A stretch of 64,000 nucleotides of DNA from Brachybacterium halotolerans (GTDB lineage: Bacteria > Actinomycetota > Actinomycetes > Actinomycetales > Dermabacteraceae): NCBI RefSeq assembly GCF_016623465.1, contig NZ_JAEDAJ010000002.1:12093-76092 (forward strand), read 5' to 3'. How positions within the stretch are numbered: the stretch's first letter is position 1; every line of letters begins with the position of its first letter. A model generated the notes under the pieces. The model had not been told where the DNA came from, made no database searches, and saw only the letters and a list, made by a program, of their open reading frames with translations. A program made the translations under genes and the position numbers. This document shows positions 40,106 through 48,892 of the stretch, piece after piece.

Positions 40106-41737
40106 ATGGACCCGCATCCCCAGGCCCCGACCGCTCCCCCGGCTCCTCCCACGCCCCGGGCGACGACCCGCGCCCTGGCACCGTCGACCCACGTGCGGAG
40201 CCTCGTCCTCGTGCTCGTCGGCGCTCTCGCGCTGCTGGCGCTGCTCGCTCCCCTGCTGGCCCCGGGCGCGCTCGCCGCTCCCCCGGGCTCCGTCGAGATC
40301 GACGACGCGCAGGGAATCATCGATGATCCGGATGCTCTCGAGGGCCGACTCCAGGACATCGACCTCCGCGAGGCCGCCGCTCCCGTCGACCTCAAGGTGG
40401 TCACCCTCGACATCTCCGGGCACGACGCCGACCCGTCGGCCGATACCGGGCTGAACGACGCGGTGCTGCACTTCGCGAGGTCCGAGCACCCCGACTGGAT
40501 CGACGGGGAGAAGTGGGCCGACGGCGTCGTGATCCTCGCGATCGACCCGGACAACCGGAAGGTCGGGACGTACGCCGGGGAGGACGTCAAGCTCTCCGAC
40601 GGCGACTTCGAGGACGTGCAGGACGCGATGAAGGACGACGCCTCCGACGGGGCGTGGGCGGATGCCTTCGACGCGGGCGCCCAGAAGTACGCCGACCTGT
40701 TGGGACGCCCCTGGTGGCGGAGTCCGGGCGCGATCATCGGCGCCTTCATCGCGCTCGTCGCCCTCGGCGCCGGGGCCGTGGCCGCGCTCGCCCGCGGGGC
40801 CGGCAGCCGCCGCCGGGTCCGCACCGCCCGCGAGCGCTTCGACAACGTGCGCGCGAAGCGGCAGGAGACCGATCAGGCCGCCTCCCGGATCCCGCGCGAC
40901 TCCTCCTACGGGGCGACGATCCTCGCCGACGTCGAGGACTATCGCCGCGCTGTCGACGAGGCGGAGACCACCTCCTCCGCACTGCCTGCCCGCCCGGGAC
41001 CGCTGTGGGGCATCGGCCCGGCGTCGGCGCGCCGGGCGAAGGAGTTCGCGACGTCGGTCGAGGTCGCCGATCGCGCCGACGACACCATCATCGGCGCGGC
41101 CCGGCTCCTCGGCCGCTCGGGAGACTTCCGGAGCGCATGGGAGGAGGAGCGGCGCCCGCTCGACGAGTCGCTGGCCGCGGTCGAGCAGACGATCGCGGAG
41201 GTCCTCGACCCCGCCGACGCTGACACCGAATTCGACTCCGACTCCGACACTCCCGGGGAGCAGGGCGCCACGACGGACTCCGACGCGGCCGCCGGCCTGC
41301 GGTCCACGGCCCGGCAGGTCTCGAGCGACCTCGAGGAGGTCTCCACCGCCTACCTCGACGGCGGCATCAGCCCGGACGACGCGCTGGAGAGGCTCGACGA
41401 GCTCACCGAGCGGCTGTCCGCGGCGAGCGAGCGCCTGCGCGACGAGGCCATCGGAGTGCGCACACAGGACGAGGACGAGGCGAAGGTGATGCGGGACGCC
41501 GAGCCCGAGCACTTCACCAGCGACTTCCCGACCTCGGTGCGCGGCCGGCAGTTCGCCCGCCACCCGCAGGACTACGTCTCGGGATACTCGCTGAGCCCCG
41601 TGCTGTGGACGGGCGCCTGGTACGGCGGCGCCACGACGGCGCTGGACACGCACCGCAATCCGCCGGCGTCCTCCGGGAGCACGAGCGGGTACTCGGGCGG
41701 CGGCTTCTCGGGAGCCGGCAGCTCGAGCAGCTTCTGA
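40106..41737 (+). CDS. TPM-domain membrane protein
   Basis: 543 residues. A polar head of about 30 residues leads into a signal-like helix ([19 protein letters not shown], ending before residue 58), then a TPM domain (about 60-190, DAQGIIDD... [21 protein letters not shown]), one membrane helix (about 212-232, [20 protein letters not shown]) and a cytoplasmic, acidic region with coiled-coil stretches. It ends in a Gly/Ser-rich [14 protein letters not shown] tail typical of YgcG-type proteins. Possibly phosphatase-like or involved in envelope/membrane-protein quality; unproven. Confidence 0.78.
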   Translation: MDPHPQAPTAPPAPPTPRATTRALAPSTHVRSLVLVLVGALALLALLAPLLAPGALAAPPGSVEIDDAQGIIDDPDALEGRLQDIDLREAAAPVDLKVVTLDISGHDADPSADTGLNDAVLHFARSEHPDWIDGEKWADGVVILAIDPDNRKVGTYAGEDVKLSDGDFEDVQDAMKDDASDGAWADAFDAGAQKYADLLGRPWWRSPGAIIGAFIALVALGAGAVAALARGAGSRRRVRTARERFDNVRAKRQETDQAASRIPRDSSYGATILADVEDYRRAVDEAETTSSALPARPGPLWGIGPASARRAKEFATSVEVADRADDTIIGAARLLGRSGDFRSAWEEERRPLDESLAAVEQTIAEVLDPADADTEFDSDSDTPGEQGATTDSDAAAGLRSTARQVSSDLEEVSTAYLDGGISPDDALERLDELTERLSAASERLRDEAIGVRTQDEDEAKVMRDAEPEHFTSDFPTSVRGRQFARHPQDYVSGYSLSPVLWTGAWYGGATTALDTHRNPPASSGSTSGYSGGGFSGAGSSSSF

Positions 41738-41759
41738 ACCGTGGCCGTCGGGCGACGGG

Positions 41760-42878
41760 TCAGTAGACCATCCCCATGACCTCACGCACGTGGGCGAGGG
41801 TCTCGTCGGCCGCGGCGTTCGCGCGCTCGTTGCCCGCGCGCAGCACCGAGAAGAGGTAGCCGGGGTCCTTCTCGAGCTCGGCACGGCGCTCGCGCAGGGG
41901 CGCCAGGTGCTCGTTGAGGACCTCGGCGGTCATCACCTTGAGGGTGCCCGCGCCCTTGTCGCCGATCTCGGCGGCGATCTCCTCGGGGCTGCGCCCCGTG
42001 GACAGCGAGGCGATGGTCAGCAGGTTCGCGACCTCGGGACGGTTCTCGGGATCGAAGGTGATCTCCCGCTCGGAGTCGGTCTTGGCCTTCTTGATCTTCT
42101 TCGCGGTCTCCTCGGGGCTCATGCGCAGCATGACCGTGTTGCCCAGGGACTTGCTCATCTTGTGGCTGCCATCGAGCCCCAGGATCGTGGGCGCCTCGGA
42201 GAGCAGCGCGTCGGGCTCGGGGAAGTACTGCTCCCCGCCCGCGTAGCGCTCGTTGAAGCGGCGGGCGACCACACGGGTCTGCTCGATGTGGGGCAGCTGG
42301 TCCTTGCCCACGGGCACCAGGTTGCCGTGGCAGAACAGGATGTCCGCCGCCTGGTGGACGGGGTAGGTGAGCATGAGCCCGCCCATCGCCGACTTGCCGG
42401 CGGCGGCGAGCTCGGCCTTCACGGTGGGGTTGCGCTCGAGCTCGGGCTGGGTGACGAGCGAGAGGAACGGCAGCATCAGCTGGTTCAGCGCGGGCACCGC
42501 GGAGTGCGTGAAGATCGTGGCCTGCTCCGGATCGATGCCCGCGGCCAGGTAGTCGGTGATCAGCTCGCGCACCGAGCCCCGGATGTCGCCGAGCACCTCG
42601 CGGTCGGTGATGACCTGGTAGTCCGCGACGATCAGCCAGGTCTCCACGCCCGCCTGCTGCAGCCGCACCCGGTTGCGCAGGGAGCCGAAGTAGTGGCCGA
42701 TGTGCAGCGCGCCCGTGGGGCGGTCCCCGGTGAGCATCCGCAGCCCGCTGGGGTTCGTGCGGATCTTCTCCCACAGCGCGTCGCTGCGGGTCTGCGCGCG
42801 GCGGTAGCTGGCGTCGCTGATGCCGGCGGCGTCGGAGTTCTCGGGGGTCTGGGCCGTCTCGGTGGTCTCGGTGGTCAC
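41760..42878 (-). CDS. trpS: tryptophanyl-tRNA synthetase
   Basis: Charges tRNA-Trp. 372 residues, including a 38-residue N-terminal extension before the class I core. HIGH-type motif in PTGALHIGHYFGS and KMSKS in GSHKMSKSLGN. GTG start at 42878 preceded by a TAGCAT box 6 bases away, so leaderless; no attenuator peptide is seen here, unlike leuS. Confidence 0.96.
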   Translation of the reverse strand: MTTETTETAQTPENSDAAGISDASYRRAQTRSDALWEKIRTNPSGLRMLTGDRPTGALHIGHYFGSLRNRVRLQQAGVETWLIVADYQVITDREVLGDIRGSVRELITDYLAAGIDPEQATIFTHSAVPALNQLMLPFLSLVTQPELERNPTVKAELAAAGKSAMGGLMLTYPVHQAADILFCHGNLVPVGKDQLPHIEQTRVVARRFNERYAGGEQYFPEPDALLSEAPTILGLDGSHKMSKSLGNTVMLRMSPEETAKKIKKAKTDSEREITFDPENRPEVANLLTIASLSTGRSPEEIAAEIGDKGAGTLKVMTAEVLNEHLAPLRERRAELEKDPGYLFSVLRAGNERANAAADETLAHVREVMGMVY

Positions 42879-42884
42879 CGATCC

Positions 42885-42890
42885 ATGCTA
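42885..42890 (-). promoter_or_regulatory. -10 box of leaderless trpS
   Basis: TAGCAT on the minus strand ends 6 bases before the GTG at 42878. Confidence 0.55.
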
Positions 42891-42922
42891 TCGGCCCGAG
42901 GCGCCGGTCCCGACGTCGGCCC

Positions 42923-43036
42923 CAGGCCGCCCACGAGGCCCGGGTGCTCATCGCCTCCCACGAGGACGACGCGACCGGCCTGCGAGCGCTGCCCGCGGAC
43001 ACGACCCTGTGGCCGCGCACCGCCGGCGCACGCTGA
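42923..43036 (+). pseudogene. possible 3' remnant of a gene
   Basis: One plus-strand frame here reads RVLIASHEDDATGLRALPAD and further to TGA at 43034-43036. Almost every third base is G or C, as in real genes of this genome, but there is no start codon with a ribosome-binding site and the open frame dissolves upstream near trpS. VLIASHE resembles the last strand of an ABC ATPase, but that is a guess. May be a decayed gene end or chance. Confidence 0.3.
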
Positions 43037-43076
43037 GATCCGTGTCCCACCTGGGAGAGAACGCGTGAGCGCCCGG

Positions 43077-43082
43077 TAGGAT
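43077..43082 (+). promoter_or_regulatory. -10 box of leaderless ATP-grasp gene
   Basis: TAGGAT ends 7 bases before the ATG at 43090. Confidence 0.6.
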
Positions 43083-43089
43083 CCCACGC

Positions 43090-44349
43090 ATGCCTTCGTC
43101 CCCCCCGACGGCCGATCCGGGCTTCGACGTCGTCGTGCTCGGAGCGGGTCTGAACACCCTGAACCTCACGATCGCGTTCCATCAGGAGTACGGGATCGTG
43201 TCCACACTCGTGTGCCGCGTGCCCGTGGCGATGAACGAGCGCACCGTGACCGCGCGCAGCATCGTGCTGGGCGCGGACGCGAGCGACGAGGAGATGCGCG
43301 ACGTGCTCGTCGAGCTCGCGCAGCAGCGTCCTGCGGGTCGTCCCGCACTGCTGCTGTGCAACGCCGACTCGCTGGTCGCCTTCATCGACGCCCACCGGGC
43401 CGATCTCGAGGAGCACTACCTGCTCTCCCAGGTCGACGCCGCGCAGCTCGAGCACCTCGCCGACAAGGCCGAGTTCCAGGAGATCTGCGAGGGTCTGGGC
43501 ATCGCGACCCCGCCCACGAAGGTCGTGGACTTCGCACGGGCCCGCGACGCGGACTGGGACGGAGAGGACCCGCTGCCCTGGGCCTATCCCTGCGTGGGCA
43601 AGGCCGCGAACACCGCCGAGTACGGCCGGGTGTCCTTCCCCGGCAAGCGCAAGGTGTTCTTCCTCGAGAGCGAGGAGCAGCGTCTGCGCCTGGTGCGCAG
43701 CCTGCGCGACGCGGGCTTCACGGGCCGCTTCCTGTTCCAGGACCTGGTCCCGGGCGACGACACCGCGCAGCGCTCGATCACCGCCTACCGCTCGAGCCGC
43801 GGACGCGTCACCCTGCTGTGCGCCGCACAGGTGCTGCTGGGCGAGCACACGCCGGAAGCCCTGGGCCGTCCGGCCGCGATGATCACGGGCGCCCACCCGC
43901 AGCTCGTCGAGGCCGCGTCGCGCTTCCTGGACGCGGTGGACTACGTCGGCTTCGCGAACTTCGACGTGAAGGTCGATCCGCGCACCGGCGAGCAGTGCTT
44001 CTTCGAGATCAACCCGCGGATCGGGCGCAACAACTACTACGTGACCGCCGCCGGGGAGTCCGTCGCCCGGCACATCGTCGAGGACCTCGTGCACGGGGAG
44101 GACATCGACCAGGTCGTGGTGACCCGTCCGGTGCTCTACACGATCCTGCCGGTGCGGCTCGTGCTGCGCTACGTGCGCGATGCGCATCTGCGGGCGCGCG
44201 TGAAGGACGTCGCCCGCACCGCTCTCGCGAATCCCTTCCTGTACCGTCCGGAAGGGGCCTGGATGAAGGCGTACGCGCGCACCTCCGGCCTCAACTTCGT
44301 GCGCAAGTACCTGCGCGTGTACCCGCGCCCGACCGACACCGGGTTCTGA
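43090..44349 (+). CDS. ATP-grasp carboxylate-amine ligase, first of a tandem pair
   Basis: 419 residues. N-terminal Rossmann-like lobe (VVVLGAGLNTLNLTIAFHQEYG), then the ATP-grasp: the lobe-1 lysine in YPCVGKAAN and the metal ligands in CFFEINPRIGRNNYYVTAAG (about residue 305). The layout and the ARAFHEQYG/IAFHQEYG start recall the D-aspartate ligase group, which adds amino acids to the lysine or diaminopimelate side chain of peptidoglycan precursors. The acceptor and donor are not proven. It shares at least a third of positions over the core with the next gene. Confidence 0.8.
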   Translation: MPSSPPTADPGFDVVVLGAGLNTLNLTIAFHQEYGIVSTLVCRVPVAMNERTVTARSIVLGADASDEEMRDVLVELAQQRPAGRPALLLCNADSLVAFIDAHRADLEEHYLLSQVDAAQLEHLADKAEFQEICEGLGIATPPTKVVDFARARDADWDGEDPLPWAYPCVGKAANTAEYGRVSFPGKRKVFFLESEEQRLRLVRSLRDAGFTGRFLFQDLVPGDDTAQRSITAYRSSRGRVTLLCAAQVLLGEHTPEALGRPAAMITGAHPQLVEAASRFLDAVDYVGFANFDVKVDPRTGEQCFFEINPRIGRNNYYVTAAGESVARHIVEDLVHGEDIDQVVVTRPVLYTILPVRLVLRYVRDAHLRARVKDVARTALANPFLYRPEGAWMKAYARTSGLNFVRKYLRVYPRPTDTGF

Positions 44350-44439
44350 CGGGCCCGATCCCGTCGGCCCGTCGGCCCTCCATCCCGTCACCCGTTCGGC
44401 CCGTCGGCCGTCCCGCTGCCCGTCCGAAGGAGATCACCC

Positions 44440-45717
44440 ATGGCGCCCGCCTCCTCGCGCTCCCGCGGCCCCGTCGAGCCTCGCGACGACTTCGACCTGG
44501 TGATGCTGGGCGGGGACATCGGCGTGTACGCCCTGGCCCGCGCCTTCCACGAGCAGTACGGGACGATCTCGCACGTCATCACGCGCAGCGTCTCGGGGCC
44601 GATCGCGGACTCGCGGATCCTGGTGGCCGAGGAGCTCGGCGCGAGCGCCACCGAGGACGACCTCGCTGCCGCCCTGCTGCGCCACGGCCGGGAGCGCTCC
44701 GCGCAGCGCCCGGGCGTCCCGGCGATCGCGCTCGCGAACGCCGACTGGCTGATCGCACTGCTCAGCGCCCACCGCGAGGAGCTCGAGGAGTTCTTCGTGC
44801 TGCCGGTGCTGGACGAGAAGACCCTCCGCGACGTCTCCGACAAGGCGACCTTCTCCGAGATCTGCACGACGCTCGGCGTGAGCACGCCGGAGACCGTGGT
44901 CGTGGACTTCACCGGCGAGGGGCCGACGGAGATCCCGGAGCTCCCGTTCGCCTTCCCCGTGGTCGCCAAGCCCGCCCGCTCCTCCGCCTACACGCATGTG
45001 GAGTTCACGGGGAAGAAGAAGGTCTACCACCTCACCGAGCCCGCCGAGCTCACGGACCTCGTGCACCGGCTCGACGAGGCGGGCTTCGCCGACCGCTTCG
45101 TGGTCCAGGAGATGGTCCCGGGCGACGACACCGCCATGCGCTCGATCACCGCCTACGTCGACCAGGCGGGCCGGGTGACCCTGCTCGGCGGCGCGCACGT
45201 GCTGCTCGAGGAGCACACCCCCGGCGCCCTCGGGAACCCAGCGGCGATGTTCACGGCCGACCCGGGCGAGATCGCCGCGCAGGCCGTCGCGTTCCTCGAG
45301 CACACCGGCTACCGCGGCTACGCGAACTTCGACGTGAAGGTCGACCCGCGCACGGGTGTCGCGAAGTTCTTCGAGGTCAACCCGCGCATCGGGCGGAACA
45401 ACTACTACATGACCGCGGCCGGGGCGAACGTGGCGCGCGCGGTCGTCCGCGACGTCGTCGACCACGAGCGGATCGAGCGGATCGTCCCGGACGACGAGAT
45501 CCTCTACTCGATCGTCCCCCGCCCCCTGCTCATGCGCTACGTGACCGAGCCCGGGCTGCGGGCCCGCGTGCGCCGCATCGCCCGCCACCGCACGGTGCAC
45601 CCGCTGGCCTACGCCACCGAGGGCGCGCGCCGCCGCGCCTACATCGCCATCGCGATGGCCAACCAGGTCAAGAAGTTCCTCACGCACTACCCGCGCCCCT
45701 CCTCCAGCGGATTCTGA
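44440..45717 (+). CDS. ATP-grasp carboxylate-amine ligase, second of a tandem pair
   Basis: 425 residues, same architecture as the preceding gene: VMLGGDIGVYALARAFHEQYG, the P-loop-like VVAKPARSSAYTH, and FFEVNPRIGRNNYYMTAAG with the E-x-N metal site near residue 312. AAGGAG lies 7 bases before the ATG. The gap from the first gene is 90 bases and contains repeated CCCGTCGGCC motifs, so both are probably in one transcript. Paralogues that differ in specificity would suit a two-residue cross-bridge. Confidence 0.8.
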   Translation: MAPASSRSRGPVEPRDDFDLVMLGGDIGVYALARAFHEQYGTISHVITRSVSGPIADSRILVAEELGASATEDDLAAALLRHGRERSAQRPGVPAIALANADWLIALLSAHREELEEFFVLPVLDEKTLRDVSDKATFSEICTTLGVSTPETVVVDFTGEGPTEIPELPFAFPVVAKPARSSAYTHVEFTGKKKVYHLTEPAELTDLVHRLDEAGFADRFVVQEMVPGDDTAMRSITAYVDQAGRVTLLGGAHVLLEEHTPGALGNPAAMFTADPGEIAAQAVAFLEHTGYRGYANFDVKVDPRTGVAKFFEVNPRIGRNNYYMTAAGANVARAVVRDVVDHERIERIVPDDEILYSIVPRPLLMRYVTEPGLRARVRRIARHRTVHPLAYATEGARRRAYIAIAMANQVKKFLTHYPRPSSSGF

Positions 45718-45823
45718 TCCGGGGCCGACGAGCCCCGGGAACGGCACAGGAGGGACGCGCCGACGAGCTCCGGTCGATCACTGCGCCAGCCGGGGATCCT
45801 GTCGTCACCGGGCGAGCGTCCCG

Positions 45824-45829
45824 TAGCCT
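45824..45829 (+). promoter_or_regulatory. -10 box of leaderless PEBP gene
   Basis: TAGCCT ends 6 bases before the ATG at 45836. Confidence 0.5.
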
Positions 45830-45835
45830 GGGAGC

Positions 45836-46318
45836 ATGACCGACACCACGTTCTCCGTCACCTCGCAGGCCACTCCCGACGACTCCGTGGTCGCCGCCGC
45901 GCAGCTCGCCCCCGAGCTCGGCGGCACCTCGACCTCCCCGGATCTCACCTGGACCGGAGCGCCCGAGGGCACCCGGAGCTTCGCCGTCACCTGCTACGAC
46001 CCTGACGCGCCGACGGGCTCGGGCTTCTGGCACTGGATCGCCTGGGACATCCCCGCCTCGGCCACCTCGCTGGACCTCGGTGTGCCCCGCGAGAGCGCCG
46101 ATCTGGAGCAGGCGGCCAACGACTTCGGACGCATCGGCTACGACGGCCCCAACCCGCCCGCCGGTCCTCCGCACCGCTACGTGTTCTCCGTGCACGCGCT
46201 GCCCGTGGAGACCCTGGGCGCCGATCCGTCGGACCCCCACGTGGGCGCGCGCTTCGCGATCTTCACCCAGCAGCTCGCAAGCGCCGATCTCACCGCCACC
46301 TACCAGGTCAGCGAGTGA
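45836..46318 (+). CDS. YbhB/YbcL-family (PEBP/Raf-kinase-inhibitor-like) protein
   Basis: 160 residues. PEBP hallmarks: LTWTGAPEGTRSFAVTCYDPDAPT (ligand-site DPDAP), FWHWIAWDIP, and GPNPPAGPPHRYVF. A small soluble ligand-binding protein, widespread and of unclear role in bacteria. Leaderless. Not obviously linked to its neighbours. Confidence 0.9.
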   Translation: MTDTTFSVTSQATPDDSVVAAAQLAPELGGTSTSPDLTWTGAPEGTRSFAVTCYDPDAPTGSGFWHWIAWDIPASATSLDLGVPRESADLEQAANDFGRIGYDGPNPPAGPPHRYVFSVHALPVETLGADPSDPHVGARFAIFTQQLASADLTATYQVSE

Positions 46319-46695
46319 TCACCGCCTGAACCGGTCACCGAGTGCGCGCCGGAGCGGGCACCGGAGGTGGGGAAAGCCCGACATGGGCCCCACCAGGTGG
46401 CGGGATGGGAAGGGGCGCCGCGGGTGCGCAGACCCGGAGCATGACTCCTCGACATCCCTCCGCCGCCCCGACCCGCTCCCCGTCATCAGGCCTTCCCCGG
46501 CGTGTCCCCCGCCGCACCCTCGACTCGCGGCTCCGGGACGCTATGGTCGGGACCATGCAGCGCTCACGTTCGTGCGAAGGGGGAGGCCAGGGCCGAGTGC
46601 CCGGGTCCGCCTCCGGCGCAGGATCATCCCTGGGGTGGACGCGGAGTGGACCTCCGACTGATGGGTCGGCCCCGTCTCCGGCGGAGGATGGCACC
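46319..46695. other. 377-base region between PEBP and glycosyltransferase genes
   Basis: No convincing separate gene. A TATGGT at 46542-46547 lies 7 bases before an ATG at 46555 that is in frame with the downstream glycosyltransferase; thus the mRNA could begin at 46555 and the protein gain 47 low-complexity residues, or this is a 141-base leader. The first 200 bases show nothing else I can identify. Confidence 0.4.
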
Positions 46696-48087
46696 ATGAC
46701 ACTGCTCGAGAGGTCCTCGTCCGCGCGGCACGCCGTGCGATCCGAGCGCCCGCTGAAGGTGCTGCTGACCACTGACTGGTGGGAACCCGCGGTCAACGGG
46801 GTCGTCGCCTCGGTGACCACGCTGCGTCGGCAGCTCGAAGCCCTGGGCTGCGACGTGCGGGTGCTGACCCTCGCACCCGGCCTGCGCTCCTCGTGCGAGG
46901 GCAAGGTCTATCGCCTCGGCTCGGTCTCGGCCTCGCTGTTCTACGCGAGCGCCCGCATCGGCACCATCCACCAGCGACGCATCCTCGGCGCGATCAAGCG
47001 CTGGCACCCGGACGTGGTCCACTCGAACTGCGAGTTCACCACCCATGTGTGGGCCCGCCGCATCGCCCGTGACCTCGACGTGCCCCTCGTGCACACGTAC
47101 CACACGATCTACGAGGACTACACGCACTACTACTCCCCCAGCCGCACCATGGGCCGCAAGGCCGTCGCGGAGTTCTCCCGCCGGCTGCTGGAGCGGACCG
47201 ACGCGGTCATCGCCCCCACCGAGAAGGTCGCGCACCTCCTCGAGGGCTACCGGGTGAGCCGACCCGTGCACGTGATCCCGACGGGCCTGGACCTCGGGCG
47301 CTTCCGTCCCGCCCAGTCCTCCGCCGAGGCGGCCGACTCCGCCGCCCTGCGCGCCTCCCTGGGGATCGGCGCCCGCCAGAAGGTGCTGCTGAGCGTCTCG
47401 CGCCTGGCCAAGGAGAAGAACCTCGACCAGGTCATCCGCGACGTGGCCGCCGCCGAGCGCGAGGACGCGGTCCTCGTGCTCGTGGGCGACGGCCCCTACC
47501 GCGAGCACCTCGAGCACCTGGTCGCCGACCTCGGCATGGAGAGGTCCGTGCGCTTCGCCGGCGCGATCGACCCGCACGAGGTCCCGCGCTGGTACCGGAT
47601 GGCCGACCTGTTCGTCTCCGCGTCCCGCTCGGAGACCCAGGGCCTCACCTACATCGAGGCCCTCGCCTGCGGGCTCCCGCTGCTGTGCCGCCGCGACGAC
47701 TCGGTCGCCGGCGTGCTCGTGGCCGGCGAGACCGGCTATGCCGTGGAGGACTCCGCGGAGTTCTGCGCCCGCCTCACCTCGCTGCTGGACGACGAGATCG
47801 GCATCGAGAGGATGTCGCACCGCGCCCTCCAGCATGCGCGCCGCACCTGCGGCGCGGAGGCCTTCGGCGCGAGGGTCCTCGAGGTCTACCGCACGATGCA
47901 CATCGAGCGCAGCCGTGGGGCGGCCCCATCGGCGGTCTCGGCGGCGTCGTCCTCGGCCACCGGCCTCGCGCCCGGCTTCGGCGCGCACCTCGCCGAGGCA
48001 CCCTCGGGAGTCCCGGCCGCCGCGGTCCCGACACCGGCCGCCCAGGGCGGTCCGCACGGCGCCCCCTCGCGCCTCCTGAACGCCTGA
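46696..48087 (+). CDS. GT4-family glycosyltransferase (diacylglycerol glucosyltransferase-like)
   Basis: 463 residues, GT-B fold. Start VLLTTDWWEPAVNGVVASV, VHSNCEFTTHVWARR and HTYHTIYEDYTHYYSP resemble the diacylglycerol glucosyltransferases; nucleotide-sugar motif SRSETQGLTYIEALACGLP near residue 315. The last 60 residues are Ala/Ser/Pro-rich and disordered. First of a three-gene envelope cluster. Start chosen for GGAGG 8 bases upstream; an in-frame leaderless alternative at 46555 exists. Confidence 0.83.
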   Translation: MTLLERSSSARHAVRSERPLKVLLTTDWWEPAVNGVVASVTTLRRQLEALGCDVRVLTLAPGLRSSCEGKVYRLGSVSASLFYASARIGTIHQRRILGAIKRWHPDVVHSNCEFTTHVWARRIARDLDVPLVHTYHTIYEDYTHYYSPSRTMGRKAVAEFSRRLLERTDAVIAPTEKVAHLLEGYRVSRPVHVIPTGLDLGRFRPAQSSAEAADSAALRASLGIGARQKVLLSVSRLAKEKNLDQVIRDVAAAEREDAVLVLVGDGPYREHLEHLVADLGMERSVRFAGAIDPHEVPRWYRMADLFVSASRSETQGLTYIEALACGLPLLCRRDDSVAGVLVAGETGYAVEDSAEFCARLTSLLDDEIGIERMSHRALQHARRTCGAEAFGARVLEVYRTMHIERSRGAAPSAVSAASSSATGLAPGFGAHLAEAPSGVPAAAVPTPAAQGGPHGAPSRLLNA

Positions 48088-48094
48088 GGCGACC

Positions 48095-48892
48095 ATGAGC
48101 ACCACGATCCCGGGGCGCACCGCGCGCTCCGCCCGCCCCGCGCGCCCTGCCGTCGTCGGACGTCCTGCCGTCCTCGCCCGCCCCGCGGCCGGCCCGTCGG
48201 CCGGACCCTCGGCCGGACCGTCGGCCCGCACCGACTCATCGACCCCTTCGGCTCCGCCCGCCGGGACCGCCCCCGTCACCGCCTCCGGCGACGCGCCCAC
48301 CAACTCCCGCCGCGATCCGCTGCGGATGGCGGTGCGCCTCGCGCCCCTGCTGGGACTGCTCGCCTGCGCGGGCGCCGTGATCTGGGGCCTGCGCGCCGGC
48401 GTCCTGGACTCCCAGGAGCACCTGCAGTCCTTCATCGACTCCCTCGGCGCGTTCGGACCCGTGGTCCTGGTGCTGCTGAGCGGGGCGAGCGTCGTCTTCC
48501 CGATCATCCCCGGCGGGATCCTCGTGCTCGCGGCGCCCGTGCTGTTCGGGCCCCTCGAGGGCACGCTGCTGAGCTACCTCGCCGTGTGCGCGGGCTCCTT
48601 CGCGAACTTCGCGATCGCCCGCCACGTGGGACTCGGACTCATCGAGCGCGCGTTCAGCGAGAGCACGGTCGAGAAGTACCTGGGGTGGACCCGCAGGCCC
48701 CGCTTCACGACCCTCTTCGCGGCCGCGATCGCCCTGCCCGTCGCGCCGGACGACCTGCTGTGCTACCTCGCGGGCACGACCCGCATGCGCTGGCGCACGT
48801 TCGCGCTGATCATCCTCGCGTGCAAGCCCTGGGCGCTGATCGCGTACGGGCTGGGCGTGAGCGCCCTGCTGATGAAGGTGGTGCCCTGGTGA
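48095..48892 (+). CDS. VTT-domain (DedA/TVP38-like) membrane protein
   Basis: 265 residues. A low-complexity Arg/Pro/Ala head with AGPSAGPSAGPS repeats, then four to five hydrophobic segments. Conserved VTT features: VVFPIIPGGILVLAAPVLFGP, GSFANFAIARHVG and the VAPDDLLCYLAGTTRM loop. DedA/VTT proteins flip lipids such as undecaprenyl phosphate or phospholipids; a lipid role between two glycosyltransferases is plausible. Stop overlaps the next start (GTGA). Confidence 0.85.
   Translation: MSTTIPGRTARSARPARPAVVGRPAVLARPAAGPSAGPSAGPSARTDSSTPSAPPAGTAPVTASGDAPTNSRRDPLRMAVRLAPLLGLLACAGAVIWGLRAGVLDSQEHLQSFIDSLGAFGPVVLVLLSGASVVFPIIPGGILVLAAPVLFGPLEGTLLSYLAVCAGSFANFAIARHVGLGLIERAFSESTVEKYLGWTRRPRFTTLFAAAIALPVAPDDLLCYLAGTTRMRWRTFALIILACKPWALIAYGLGVSALLMKVVPW

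Noticed and set aside
41908..42246. Plus-strand frame opposite trpS
   Set aside because: Contained completely in trpS; Ser/Arg-rich shadow.
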